From Combretum micranthum (Eukaryota > Streptophyta > Magnoliopsida > Myrtales > Combretaceae), in assembly GCA_024138025.1 (NCBI GenBank), contig JAMXBD010000815.1, positions 1-64,000 on the forward strand: a stretch of DNA of 64,000 nucleotides. The letters run 5' to 3'. The stretch's first letter is position 1. Each line of letters starts with the position of its first letter. The notes under the pieces are model-generated. The model was not told the DNA's origin. It saw nothing but the letters and a program-made list of their open reading frames with translations, and did not search any database. The position numbers and the translations under genes were made by a program. This document shows positions 25,952 to 37,222 of this stretch, in pieces.

Positions 25952-27229
25952 TGTAAGGACCCGCTATCACCACTATATTTGAAATAGGAAATAACGATTC
26001 CCTAACCACATATAACCTATAAGATTATATGTTAGGTTGCCTGAAAGAATTGTTTGAGAAATTGTTTATCTAATTCTATATAGATAATATAATAGGAATC
26101 ATAATATGTTATATATATATATTTTTTTTTTTTAAACCTTAAACATAGATATACTACAACACTACCAACACATTTTGGTAAAGGAAACAACTTAACTCCT
26201 ACATAGCTAAGTACATATATATATATATATATATACATATTACATCCAAAGGCTTCTTAGAAGCCTTAATGAAATCTTCAAAACACAACCCAAACTAACA
26301 CTTTAATTACATTATCAACAAAAGGAATCATATCTAATCTATTACAAATCATAGGGTTCCATTGAGTCCATGGTTAACTCTAATCCTCCAAACCATCAAG
26401 AAAATCTTCAAAGTCGATTCCGTACCCCATACTCACATAAAACTCATCGGAGTCATCACTTGAAATGGAGAAAATATGAGCCAAAGGCCCAGTACACAAG
26501 TAACAAATACAAATGCAAAATGGGTCACACATTCTTAAACTAATGCATTATGAAACAATCAATGATTTATTATTACATCTTTAGTTAGTAAAACAACACG
26601 AGAGTATTCAAACTCCGGACAACAAGGATCTAGTATTACGTCCGACTCCCTGAGTGGTCCCTATTGTTCATACAGACTAGGCAGCCCCACCTTCCGACGT
26701 AGCCCGTAATACTAGGGGATCCTAAGTAACGTATCACGACGCTCAGGGGGTTGATATGAGTAGCTCGGATACTTACATCTCCTAAATAATTCTATCCATT
26801 AACGAGAAAGTACCCTGCCCCAATTTGAGTAGGGTACCGCTCTCCGAACGAGATTCAACGACAATAAAGACAATCAACACTCATCAATTAATAGAGTTTT
26901 CTTAATTTAAAGTAATTTGGTTGTGATGCCTACCCTAGCAACAAGACAAACAAGTTACTGCATACCTGAGATAGCTCGGGAACTAATGGGGATGATCGAG
27001 CGAGGATCTATCACTGTTTAAGACAATATTAAATTTCACATTTAGCTTAAGTACTAATTAACTAGTTGAAAATATAATTAATCAAAGAAATTCAAATAAA
27101 TTAATACAAAGTCACAATAAAGCATTTAAACATCCTATTATATCATAGGACACTCAACAATTAATTATTTGATCATATATCAAACTTCGAAAAATTTTAA
27201 AGAAAATTTTTTAAATTCAAAAGTGCAAG

Positions 27230-27720
27230 GGATACGCCGGCCATCAAAGCCAGCGGCTTTGAATCGGCGTTCAATACACTAAAGATCAACACTGCTAACA
27301 CTGGCAGCGTTCAAGGGTACGGCAGCTGCCTTCATTCTACGCCGGCGATTTTGAGCCGATATAGAATGCAAATCCAAATTTCCAAAAATTGTCGAGAGGT
27401 ACACGAGGTTGATCTACGCCCTTGAATACCCCCAACACCAGCAGCGTATCCATGTACGCTGGCAGCCTTTGATCCTACGCCGGCGGCCTTAATCCCAGCG
27501 TTAAAAATTAGGATTCTGTTCCCATTCCACAACGCCCCTAAGCCGGCGGCGTTGGAATCCCAGTAGCCGGCGTACAATTTGAAAAATGAACACTGGCTGA
27601 CTTTTCTAGCGAAAGCCAGCAGCGTTCAAACGGCTTTAAGAAATTTGATTCTGTCCACTTCCAACACCGCCTATAAGCCAGCGGCGTAGAAGAGCCAGAT
27701 GCCGGCGTACAACCAAATTT
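27230..27720. repeat. GCCGGC-rich block of solo LTR A with a tandem unit of about 140 bp
   Basis: GCCGGCGGCGTTGG, AGCCAGCGGCTTTGA, ACGCCGGCGGCC and similar words recur. Within it a longer unit starting ATTCTGT, passing through AAGCCGGCGGCGT and ending GCCGGCGTACAA, occurs twice (about 27507 and 27650). The 81-residue minus-strand open frame here has alanine/glycine composition from the repeat and is not called as a gene. Confidence 0.75.
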
Positions 27721-28120
27721 AACCCTATACGAAAATGTTTTTAATTTCCCCTGTTTTATTACAAACTTTGTTCACTTTCAAAAATTCCCCAAACTTAATC
27801 CAAACTTTCCAAAGCTTGTCTTAAGTTCGAAACACTATCCTAACAACATGAATTCTACTTCTAATCATCAAAACACTAATCACACTTCAAATCTACTCCT
27901 CGACTACTCAATTCTTCAATTTTCCCAAAACACTCATCCTTACATATCAATATTCATACAAGTTATACACTACCACTCCTTTAGCCATATAATCTTATTG
28001 AAACCCCCATCAATGCACCAAATCAAACCCACACCAATTAGTACATAAAATTCATTTCTATCCAACCTTTACAAACAAACACAACATAGAACATAAAATA
28101 AAAGATAAAGCTTGCATTTA

Positions 28121-28350
28121 ACTTACATGACTAAATCTTGGTTTGGAATGTTGTTTAAATCCAAAAGCTTGTAATTGATCTTGGCTTAGGGTTTAAGATT
28201 TTGGGATGAAAAAGAAAGAAAGAAAGAAAGAAAAGAAAAGAAAAGAAAGGAAAATTCGTATGGGGAAATAAGGCTGCCAAAAGGGGTTCAAATCTTGCCC
28301 AAAACAAAGTCAATACTCATCCAAAATGTGTCTTTAGGGTTATATTTGTC
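28121..28350 (-). promoter_or_regulatory. TATA-like box, leader and 5' splice site in LTR A
   Basis: On the minus strand a TATA-like CAAATATAACC (around 28340) precedes a leader containing an (AAAG)n tract read as CTTT. A 5' splice site CAT|GTAAGT follows, with its intron GT at 28126-28125. It is the weakest of the five modules in its TATA box. Confidence 0.45.
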
Positions 28351-28736
28351 CTAAGATTAATTTGAGTTAATTTCAAATGCATTTGAGTTTATTTTAGGCT
28401 TAAAAAGTGAACTTAAAGTTTGTAAAATTTCTGTCATTAATCTTAAGCTATTCAAAAGTAATTTTATTAAATTCTAAACATACACATGCATATTAATTTA
28501 CAAAAGACACACATATTCATTACACTATACACACATTTATACATATCATACAATAATATTAATTTCATTATACTATGCACATACAAAATAGCAGATGTCT
28601 AACACATTCACTAATTATATTATCCAAGCGCACACACACACACACATATATATATATCATTTCAATAACACACACACACAACACATATATTTATATATAT
28701 ATATAAATTAAGGAATTTCATGGCTATTTCAACTTC

Positions 28737-29353
28737 GGTCCTTTTTACATTTTAAAGAGTGTCATTAAAGTCTTGAAATTTTTTTTTTTTTTTTTTTTTT
28801 GTAAAAGAGAGTCTTGAAATTTTTTTCAAATAGAAAATTCCTTCTGAAATAATTTGCTAATAAGTAAAGGATCTCATTGACTCCAAAATTGCAAATAAGC
28901 AACAGCCCTCTCTTATCGTTTACCCACTCACTTCTTTCTTTGAAGATCATTTTTTGGTGGCCTCCTCCCATTTTGAGGGGCAACAACCTCTAATTTTTAG
29001 AACATTCAACTTTCTACTTTGGGGGCATATGAATTCATATACTTCTCATCATTCCTTGATCTTGAATCGGACATTTTTTATGCTTGATGTATTTAATTAA
29101 AGAGGACTTCCTCACACTCTTTGGCTTGTTTTCACACATGGCTCAGACTCCAAAAAATTACAGTCCAATTTGCAAATAATACGCCTTGGTTAATCCACCA
29201 AGTCTTTTCTTAGATTGTAACTTAGGCTTTTAGTCATTGGCTTGCAATAAAAAGGATATTATGTACATGCTATTTAGCAAATTTTATATCCATATCTCAT
29301 CAAGTTTTACAAGTCACTTCAGGCTTTACAAGTCAAGAACTTTTTCAAGATAA
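28737..29353 (-). other. Internal fragment of the Ogre-like element between insertions
   Basis: This stretch joins the tandem array left of solo LTR A to the gag region right of the CACTA element. No protein domain is recognisable on either strand. A long T run lies at about 28778-28800. Confidence 0.5.
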
Positions 29354-29530
29354 CACTACAAGAATTTTTATATTGGGTAATGTTTGCAAAAATTGCAAAC
29401 GTCGCCCATCTTTTATAGTATAGACGCATCTTCTAAATCATAGTATTAGTCACGTTTACAAAACATTATATGGAGCATTCATTTAATTTGTAACTCTTTT
29501 CTTATATTAATCGTCGCTAACTTTTCATTT
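29354..29530. repeat. 5' terminal and subterminal repeats of the CACTA element
   Basis: After the terminus come several diverged copies of a motif near CACGTTTAAACATCGCTAAT, such as TTGCAAACGTCGCCCATC, TAGACGCATC and GTCACGTTTACAAAACATT. In En/Spm such repeats bind the TNPA protein. Confidence 0.7.
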
Positions 29531-31065
29531 AATAATTTCCCCATCCAAAAAAAAATTAAAAAAATGAAATTCCTTAAAATCATCCCGCCATTTCGAAATC
29601 TTTGGACAAAAGGAAAAACAGAACACGCTCATATTGACATGACCCTCCATCTTTTCTCTGTCCTGCATGCAAAACCCTCATCTTACAAACTTCGACTGAT
29701 CTCCATCATACCACCACCACCTTCGATTGATCTCTCCATTCCATCTCCGACTACTAGGTGCCTCCATCGTATCGATTTCATCTCTGAAAGTTGAGTCGAG
29801 AAGCATTGTACAAATCTTCGACTCCACAGTCCTTAATGATCTTACATCAATGGAGACAGAATATCTAGGTTCGTTCTTACATATTTTGACTTTTATTTAG
29901 CTTGACATACACATTTTTATGCTCCTGTTGCGCAAATACTTATACTCTGATTAGGGCTTGTGTTTAAGGGTTGTAGGTATTTTCTTTTTGTTGCTCATGT
30001 TTCTAAAATTTGTGCATTCTTTGATTGTTAGGATGTGAGTTTATAAATACTTTGTTAATTCTTATGATGTCTTCATTCGAATGTTCTGCTACATTGTACA
30101 AATAACATGTTATTTTACATAGATCACTTACTCAAGAAGATATACACTGGTACATTAGGTTTAGACATAGTTTTATAAAGAACCTTATTCTTCTTGTGCG
30201 ATTTATTGTCAACTGTAATGACAATATGACTAGGTTCATTGATGTAAAATAAGTTCCTAATACTATCTCCACATTTTTTATTAGGTTTTTGGAGTAATAC
30301 GTTATAGGATTAGTCATCTTCTAGGATGAACTCTTCATTGTACATCACATCCTATCCCACTACTGTTAAATACCGTGGTACAGTCTCGAACAGGTGTCTG
30401 ACGATTGAATATCGTATATATATGACTAGTAATAGACCAAAGGCAATGTTGGATATTTGGCGGATGCTTTTAACGAGGTTACAAAGAATTCTTAGAGTTG
30501 AGTAGGGAAGGATGAAGAATTTGAGGCTAGTATTGGCATTGCATTGGGGTTAAAATGCTTAAGTTGTTTTTCAAATAAAATGGGCTTGAGTTAAAATCTT
30601 GCTTAAAGTGCCCTACTTTTCTCTCTACCATTTCGCTTTGAAGCATGGACTCTGTAATTCTTTTCACCATAGATTTCCTACCAAACTTATCTTATATGGC
30701 TAGGGGATGAACCGACTTGATTCATTTTCACCCCCACTCCCAACATTGATTAAATACAAATTATGAATATTCCTATTGGATAATTAAAATTGTATTCAAA
30801 GTTGTGATGATTGAGCGTAATACAATGTTGATGAACTACCTGAACAAAACACATAGCATAAGTGATGATGTGATGGCTTAAAAAATAATGGACAAGCCAT
30901 CTAGTCAAAGTGAAAAGTAGCAATAGCGATCTATTAAAAGGCAAGAACGCTCACTATTGATTTAGAACATATTAATAAAAGCAAAAAAAAAAAAGAATTT
31001 TGTGGATGTTTTCCCTCATTACATTATGTCAATGGCTGAAACATGCACCGGTTGAAGCGTTAGTG

Positions 31066-31160
31066 CCCTAACCATAATGCTTTGTGATCCCGACATGGGG
31101 AGATTCAAGACTTTATGACCATAATTTAGTGCCTGACCATAATGCTTTGTGATCCCGATT
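31066..31160. repeat. Short direct duplication around CCATAATGCTTTGTGATCCC
   Basis: The phrase CCATAATGCTTTGTGATCCC occurs twice, about 66 bp apart, each preceded by GTGCC. It is non-coding and lies within the CACTA element. Confidence 0.7.
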
Positions 31161-33167
31161 GTTAACTGAGCTTTGTTAGACGCTTCAGATCCTAGAAGAA
31201 ATAAAGTTGTCCATTAATTTGTAATACTAGGCTGTAATGTTGATTGACAGTCCCTTCCTATTTATGCTTAAGGATTTTCTTTATTGTCATGAGCTGTTCA
31301 ATTATAGGCAATGACATCAACATGCAGTTTGGTTTAGGCTTTGGAGTGGCATGTATGGCTGCTTGCTCTTAGTTACTTTATGTTGTGGTTGTAATGTTAA
31401 AGATATCTAATATGATTTATCATTTCTCTCTTTTTAGTGATCAATTTGGATAAAAAAAAAAAAACCATGAATCTAGTTTAGAATACTTGTATTAGTGTTC
31501 CAAGGAGGATTAGATAGAGGCATTACAGTAGATAGGATAGAAACATTCTTCCTAAATCCATGATCAAGAAAACTAAATAAACATAACTCAACAAAGTAAA
31601 GGAAGTAAATAAATATAGGGAGTTCGAAAGCTAACAAAAACACTTTCCAACACCTTCCCTTAAGTTAAGGTAATGATATTATCCATTCCTAACTCTCACA
31701 ACATTGATTCAAATGTCTCTTTTTACAAAGTCTTTATAAGAACATCGACTTCTTGAAATCTTAAAGAAGATAAGTGATAGAGCAAAGGCCCCTATTCAAC
31801 TATTATGCTTCTTGGTGTAATCATGGAGAAAAATGTGGGTAACGCTAGGAGCTGTCCTAGATTTTGTAATAGGTTTTTGCCTATGATTCCATTATGTCCG
31901 AAGCAGGAACCAAGTCTAAGCTATTCTTCAAAATTCAATGTTGTCCCTTTCCGGAGTGATTTTCATTTGTCATGCTTACAAATCCATTTGAAGTTTTATT
32001 GGAGTAAATTTATATCAATGGATTATTTCAACAAGGGAAGTTATTGAACTTGTCATATAGAAGAACCAGTGCTGATTTTGTAGAATTATTTTATGCAACT
32101 TCCTTTGTCTGTGTATAATGTTTTGGCTCAATTAATGAGTTTAAGCCTAAAATTCGTTTGAAGGAAGTTATAACTTTAAAGAAGTTCTACTATCTTGACA
32201 GTGTTATTTTTATTTCGCAAAGGAGAAGTAATATGCTATATTTACTAGAAAAAAAGGATGATGTTTTGAAAAAAAGAAAGACAGAACAGCTGAAATCCTA
32301 GTTTCCATTGATATTTGTAATTTGCTAAGTTAGTTATCAAGTGGTTTGACACTATCAATGCACCAATTTTAACTTCTGATGCAATAAATGGTTCAAAAAG
32401 GATGAAAATCAAGCTACATAATTTCTCCCACAGACCAAAAAATACAATACTAATCTATCCTTTGATGGAGGACACACAAAGTTCCAGTTTCATAGACACT
32501 TAAACCTCACATTAATAATAAGAGACTGATTTTTGTCTTTCAACAAGTTGGTTTCCAACTTCTTTTACAAATAATGACTCTTTGCTTATTGGACGATCAA
32601 TTATAGCACAAAGAACTGCATTCTAAAGAAGCAACAATGTAATGCAGAAATCATGTACAATCTTGTTGTCTCATAGAAAAGATGGAACACTTAATTATAA
32701 GATAAAAGGGATCTGAATCCAATTTTGAAACTGAAGCTTATGCAGATCAGTTGTTGGCTATCATTGTCACTGTCCCCCATTGTTATTCTTAGAGTATAAA
32801 AGGCCTATGTAGATAGATGCATTAAGCTCAGCCAAAAAGAAAGTAGAAATTTGTCATACAAAACTTACTAGTAATACTTTATACATTGCATATAAAAGCA
32901 TATTTTATATAATTCTTTGTGCCAAATGTTTCTTTTATCCAAATTAGAAACTCATCAGCCAACTTGAGGTTTGGTTGTATTACTTGTTCTTTATAACTAT
33001 CATGTTAAAACTTTATTAACTTTACATATTGTTCCACTATACTAAGACTGTGTCTATCATACTTTCATGTAATTGCATATGATCTATGCCTTTCCTTTTC
33101 CGGGGTTTATCTACCAACTATTGAACTGCATACCTTATATTTTTTCCTCCCTAGCTTTAGCCACATT

Positions 33168-33268
33168 ACCTGATATAGCAGCAGGTTGTCCTAGTTGGTT
33201 TATCTGATTAGTTAGCCACATTGGTTGATATAGCAGCAGGTTGTCCTAATTGGTTTGTCTAATTATTT
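33168..33268. repeat. Tandem duplication of about 54 bp
   Basis: The phrase GATATAGCAGCAGGTTGTCC, with flanking TAGCCACATT and TTGGTTTATCTGATTAG, occurs twice in tandem with few differences. This indicates a recent local duplication inside the CACTA element. Confidence 0.8.
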
Positions 33269-35122
33269 TTCTGCAATCTAAATACCAATTTAAGTATGAC
33301 TTGGTTAATAGTTTTTTACTTGTGAAATCAACAAAAAAAAAAAATTTCTAGCCATTTTCATGTCTTGATCCATACTCAAAGTTTATTCATTTAGCGTAGT
33401 GACTAAACTCTCTGTTATAGTACTATTTCTAGAAATCCCAATAGGCTATTTCTGGAATAGTCAGCAGGGCAATAAATCGGGGGTAATGGGGAAGAGAGAG
33501 AGAGAGAGAGAGAGAGAGGTTTATAGGCAGTGGCTAAGCTGATGGCAATGTTGGGGTGGAGGTTGTTGCGGCAAGGTGGGGCTGATGAATGTCTACTCTT
33601 TTTTGTTCCTTGGCCCCCTTTTCTTTTTATCTTCATTATAATTTTCTTTTATACTTTACTGAAAATAACACATCAAAATTAACACATACACATTTGTAGA
33701 AAGTGCATGCAGCTTTTCTAAAATATGCATTTCAAATTACTTAGAATTGCTACTGTGTAGACATAATACCTTGTGGTCCATGTGTTAATTAAAGTTTGTA
33801 AATTATGCATTGGTTTATTTGACTCTCTGAGTTGAAACCTCTTTAATGTCTTGAGTAATTTCTCACTTTCTATAGATATTGAAGGAATTTGAAGATATAA
33901 GTAAACTATACAGTCAATCAAATTTATGCTAGGCTTAGGATGTCCAATATGGGATCCAAATTTACGAACGAATATATTGTTCCTTCTTTCCTGTTTTTTT
34001 TTTTTTTTAGCCTAAATAAATTTAGATTCAAGTTATAGTTATATTAGACATACTTTTAACAAGTATTAGTTGCAGACAAAGAAAAAGAGCTGGTTTCCTT
34101 CACCCGACAAATTGGTTGTAGTTATATATTTTATGATGAGTGCTATTTCTTATAAATTTTGTGATGGGATGTTAAGATGGATGCAATTTATAACATTTTT
34201 TAACTAACTATTTTATGTTCTAGGGACCTATATGATGTGTATTTTATTTGATAGAAACCGTGATAGTGGATTTATAGTCCGGACTCTTTACATTGTGTTT
34301 CTGTCTCATCTGTGAAGGAAATTAAGGCTACCTTGTCTGGAGGATAGTCATTTTTTTTCATGTACTATTCCAAGACGAGGATCTGAGACGTTTCATTTGA
34401 ACATGTGATTAATCTCACATTAAGGTTATGTTTAGTAATTTGATTTTGTAGTTCGTTGAATGACTTAATGCTTGTTTTGTTAATACCGGTTTCAAAATTG
34501 GGTGAAGTTATGAATGAAAGTTTCAACCTTTCTTTATTTGGTGTTTGTTAAATTTCCTACAGTATTACTATTTTATCATTTTTTTTTTCAATTTTACAAA
34601 AGGATTGAAATATGACTTTAGTAAAATTAACTAAAGGATGGCACAAAAACAAAATTTAGAGACTAAATCATCATATAAAGTTTTTTATTACTTTATTTGA
34701 CTTTTATGATTTATTTTCAAAATATAAATTTAGCAATTTCAATAAACTGTTTAGATTAGAGAAAAAAAGGATTACTTGTGACTTCAGAATTTGAAAATTC
34801 AATCCGGTTCGACTCCCATCCTTGTTACTTGTATGAAACATAAGGAAACCTAAGTAATGGAGGAAAAATAGGAGAATCAATTCAAAAATAGAATGAACGT
34901 AATTATGCCCTTTGTTATATGAAATTTTAGGTTACCTTACTCTGTCAAAGCTATGATGCTTCCTCTCAGAACTCAAGGGCAACCACAATAAGCATTTTAA
35001 AGGCTTACAACTGACTTCAAGTCTTGATTTTCATCTTTATGTTTTCAGTGATTTCATCATTTTTGTTTGAATATTCCCACAAAGCAATATATGAGCTTCT
35101 TTGCTGATTTTCTTTTCGATTG

Positions 35123-35438
35123 ATGGAGGTCTTTGAGTGCTTCGAACTGCAGCCAGATGCTAATATATTTCTAGAACTGGTCCCCAGTTTCCCAAAGGTA
35201 AAAAATTATTATATTTTTAAAGAGGTGATAATTGTTTTATTTTGATTGAAATGTGAACTAATACACTATCTTTTCTTTCTCCCAAATTTTTCCTTGTTTT
35301 GCAGTCACATGCTTCACGGATCCTTAGGTTTAAGTTTCAATTTTATCAGAGGGCAGAAGTAAATGGTCCAGTGCCATTTAGGCTCTACAAGCTAACCGCA
35401 TTACTGATGAAGAAAGACTTTATTCATCTTGATAGTGT
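35123..35438 (+). pseudogene. THO2: Captured two-exon fragment of a THO complex subunit 2 gene
   Basis: Exon 1 (35123-35197) reads ECFELQPDANIFLELVPSFP plus K and ends at a GT donor. Exon 2 (35305-35438) follows a TTTTGCAG acceptor and reads SHASRILRFKFQFYQRAEVN, then GPVPFRLYKLTALLMKKDFI and HLDSV, before another GTGAGT donor. I recognise this as the stretch of plant THO2/THOC2 around FPKSHA.ILGFKFQYYQR and LYKLTALLVK, with the phase-0 intron after FPK preserved. THO2 is a large scaffold of the nuclear THO/TREX mRNA export complex of well over 1000 residues, so only about 70 residues are here. The fragment lies in sense orientation upstream of the transposase genes, as in gene capture by CACTA elements. 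Confidence 0.75.
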
Positions 35439-36114
35439 GTGAGTTTTCTTCATTGACTTTTTCTTTTTGGTTATTAGTACATCATTTCTTTCCTAATTAA
35501 ACCTCGTCATTTCTTGAAGTTCCAAAAACAGTCCCTTACCAAAACTATTTTATTTATATGTAATTTGTATCTTATTTGCATTTATAATTTAACTTTATTG
35601 ATCAGTTTATAAGTGAAAATTTTATTTTTTTTATTTGGATTTATTTCCTTACAAATACACGTTTAAAAACAATGAAACATATGGAGCCTATAATATCAAA
35701 TTTTCAACCCATAGTTCAAGTTTGTGCTCTAGGTTCTTCTGTCCTACTTGTAATTTGAGATGCTGTGGCCTGGGTGCACAAAACTAGTCCTTTTCTTCGT
35801 GATGCAACGAGAATACTTGTATTATATAACAAATACTAGGAATTTTCGCATGCCCTTCGTGTTATTCTTGCTTCATTTTTCGTGTATTTTCATATAAGTG
35901 GAAAAAATCAGGAAAAATTACAATCTCAATTTGCAGACAACTTCGCGATAATTCCATTATCTTAATGAATACGATATGACATGGTATTATTAATTGTACT
36001 GTGATTTCTCCATATTAGAAGCTGAAACAATAACATTGCATGACCATATTTTTAGGTCTTATCAAGGGATTTGAAATAAATAATTCATATATAACATCAA
36101 TTGTCGGCATAGTC

Positions 36115-36560
36115 TAGGGTATGTTTGGATAGTGATGCGGATCAAGAAAATAACAAGGAAGATATGACAGATTTTATTTTATTGGGGTAAATTTGATTTA
36201 GTTATTATTTATTAGATTTAATTTTAACAGAATTTGATGTGATTGATATCTTATTGATGTAGGACAATGTAAGGAATAGCTCTTACACTAAATGTGATGT
36301 AGGGCAATGTGAGAAATAGCTTTGTACTAAATTTGATATAGGATAGTAGAGATTTGATTTAGTTATTATATCTTTTTTTTATTAGATCTGATTTTATTAG
36401 AATTTGATAGGATTGATATCTTATTTTAAATATCAAATCTTTTAATTTAGATATTATTTTATCCTATATATAGATAGATATTGTAATAAATATGATGATA
36501 ATGAGTGATTAAGATTTTGAATAAAATAATTTCTTTTCAAGGGTGTGGCACAAACTTTCG
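36115..36560 (+). mobile_element. Possible short LTR or solo LTR fragment
   Basis: The phrase GATTTAGTTATTAT with TTAGAATTTGAT(A/G)(G/T)GATTGATATC occurs twice. It is followed by a TATA region (CCTATATATAGATAG) and a tail AATAAAATAATTTCTTTTCA, like the R-U5 part of small plant Copia LTRs. Ends and target duplication could not be fixed. It lies inside the CACTA element, 5' to the transposase gene. Confidence 0.3.
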
Positions 36561-37222
36561 GCTTTTTGATTTTTTAGTTATTTAAATACCTCTTGAGAAG
36601 ACCATTGCAAGGATATAAATTTTATAAAATAGAAAAGAAATGAATAAGAAATGGGGAAGTTATAGCAATTAGAAGTTGGTAGTGCGAATGCGAACCTCCT
36701 ATATCATAATTGTTACCTCTTTGAGTTGACATGTGCTATATATATATATATATATATTTACTTACTTCTATAGGTAATAGATTCATCAAAGTGCATGATA
36801 AGGAGCATCAATGTTTAACTACTCCACATAAATATCTCTCTTTCCACTCATTTAAAAAGCATGTGGATGATAATATAAACTACACTAATGAAAACCTAGG
36901 AATACTTTATGCAATCATTGTCATGTTCATCATAGGAGAAAGACTAGAAAGTGTGCTAATGTTTAGCTGAAAGGAAAATTCTTTCTTCCTTAATTTTGAT
37001 CTCACTTGTATGAATTCATCCAAATAAAACATCTAATTTCCTCACCTAACTTTGGAACTGCATATTGAAGTTGCTACATAATCCTTGCAACTACACTATC
37101 TAATGCATGTTTAAGATAGGTGTACTAGAGTGTTAATTATTGATTACAATGACTTTATTCATTTTATTAAACAATATTTTCAATCTTATAATTCTATTTT
37201 TCTATAGGTTCTCTTACAATAT

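Larger units (their letters stand above)
25952..28731 (-). mobile_element. Solo LTR (A), minus orientation, inside the Ogre-like element
   Basis: The left end TGTAAGGACCCGC is the inverse of the family 3' end. The right end reads TGAAATAGCCATGAAATTCC on the minus strand. A perfect duplication ACTTC flanks it (25947-25951 and 28732-28736). It is 2780 bp and non-coding. GAGCCAAAGGCCCAGTA near 26480 matches a landmark of LTR C. It carries a GCCGGC-rich block and the promoter and splice-donor module. Confidence 0.88.
29531..35122. other. CACTA 5' region without a recognised intact gene
   Basis: About 5.6 kb of AT-rich sequence lies between the subterminal repeats and the captured gene fragment. 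Short open frames (29564-29794, 31805-32047) show no domain I recognise. A (GA)n tract lies at about 33495-33519 and long A and T runs are common. It may hold further worn gene fragments that I cannot identify. Confidence 0.5.

Noticed and set aside
27332..27577. 81-residue minus-strand frame rich in A and G
   Set aside because: It is a by-product of the GCCGGC repeat block; the equivalent frame at 11335-11541 in LTR B2 is not the same protein.
29564..29794. Frame of 76 residues near the 5' end of the CACTA element
   Set aside because: No domain or conservation is visible; the CT-rich composition fits an untranslated leader.
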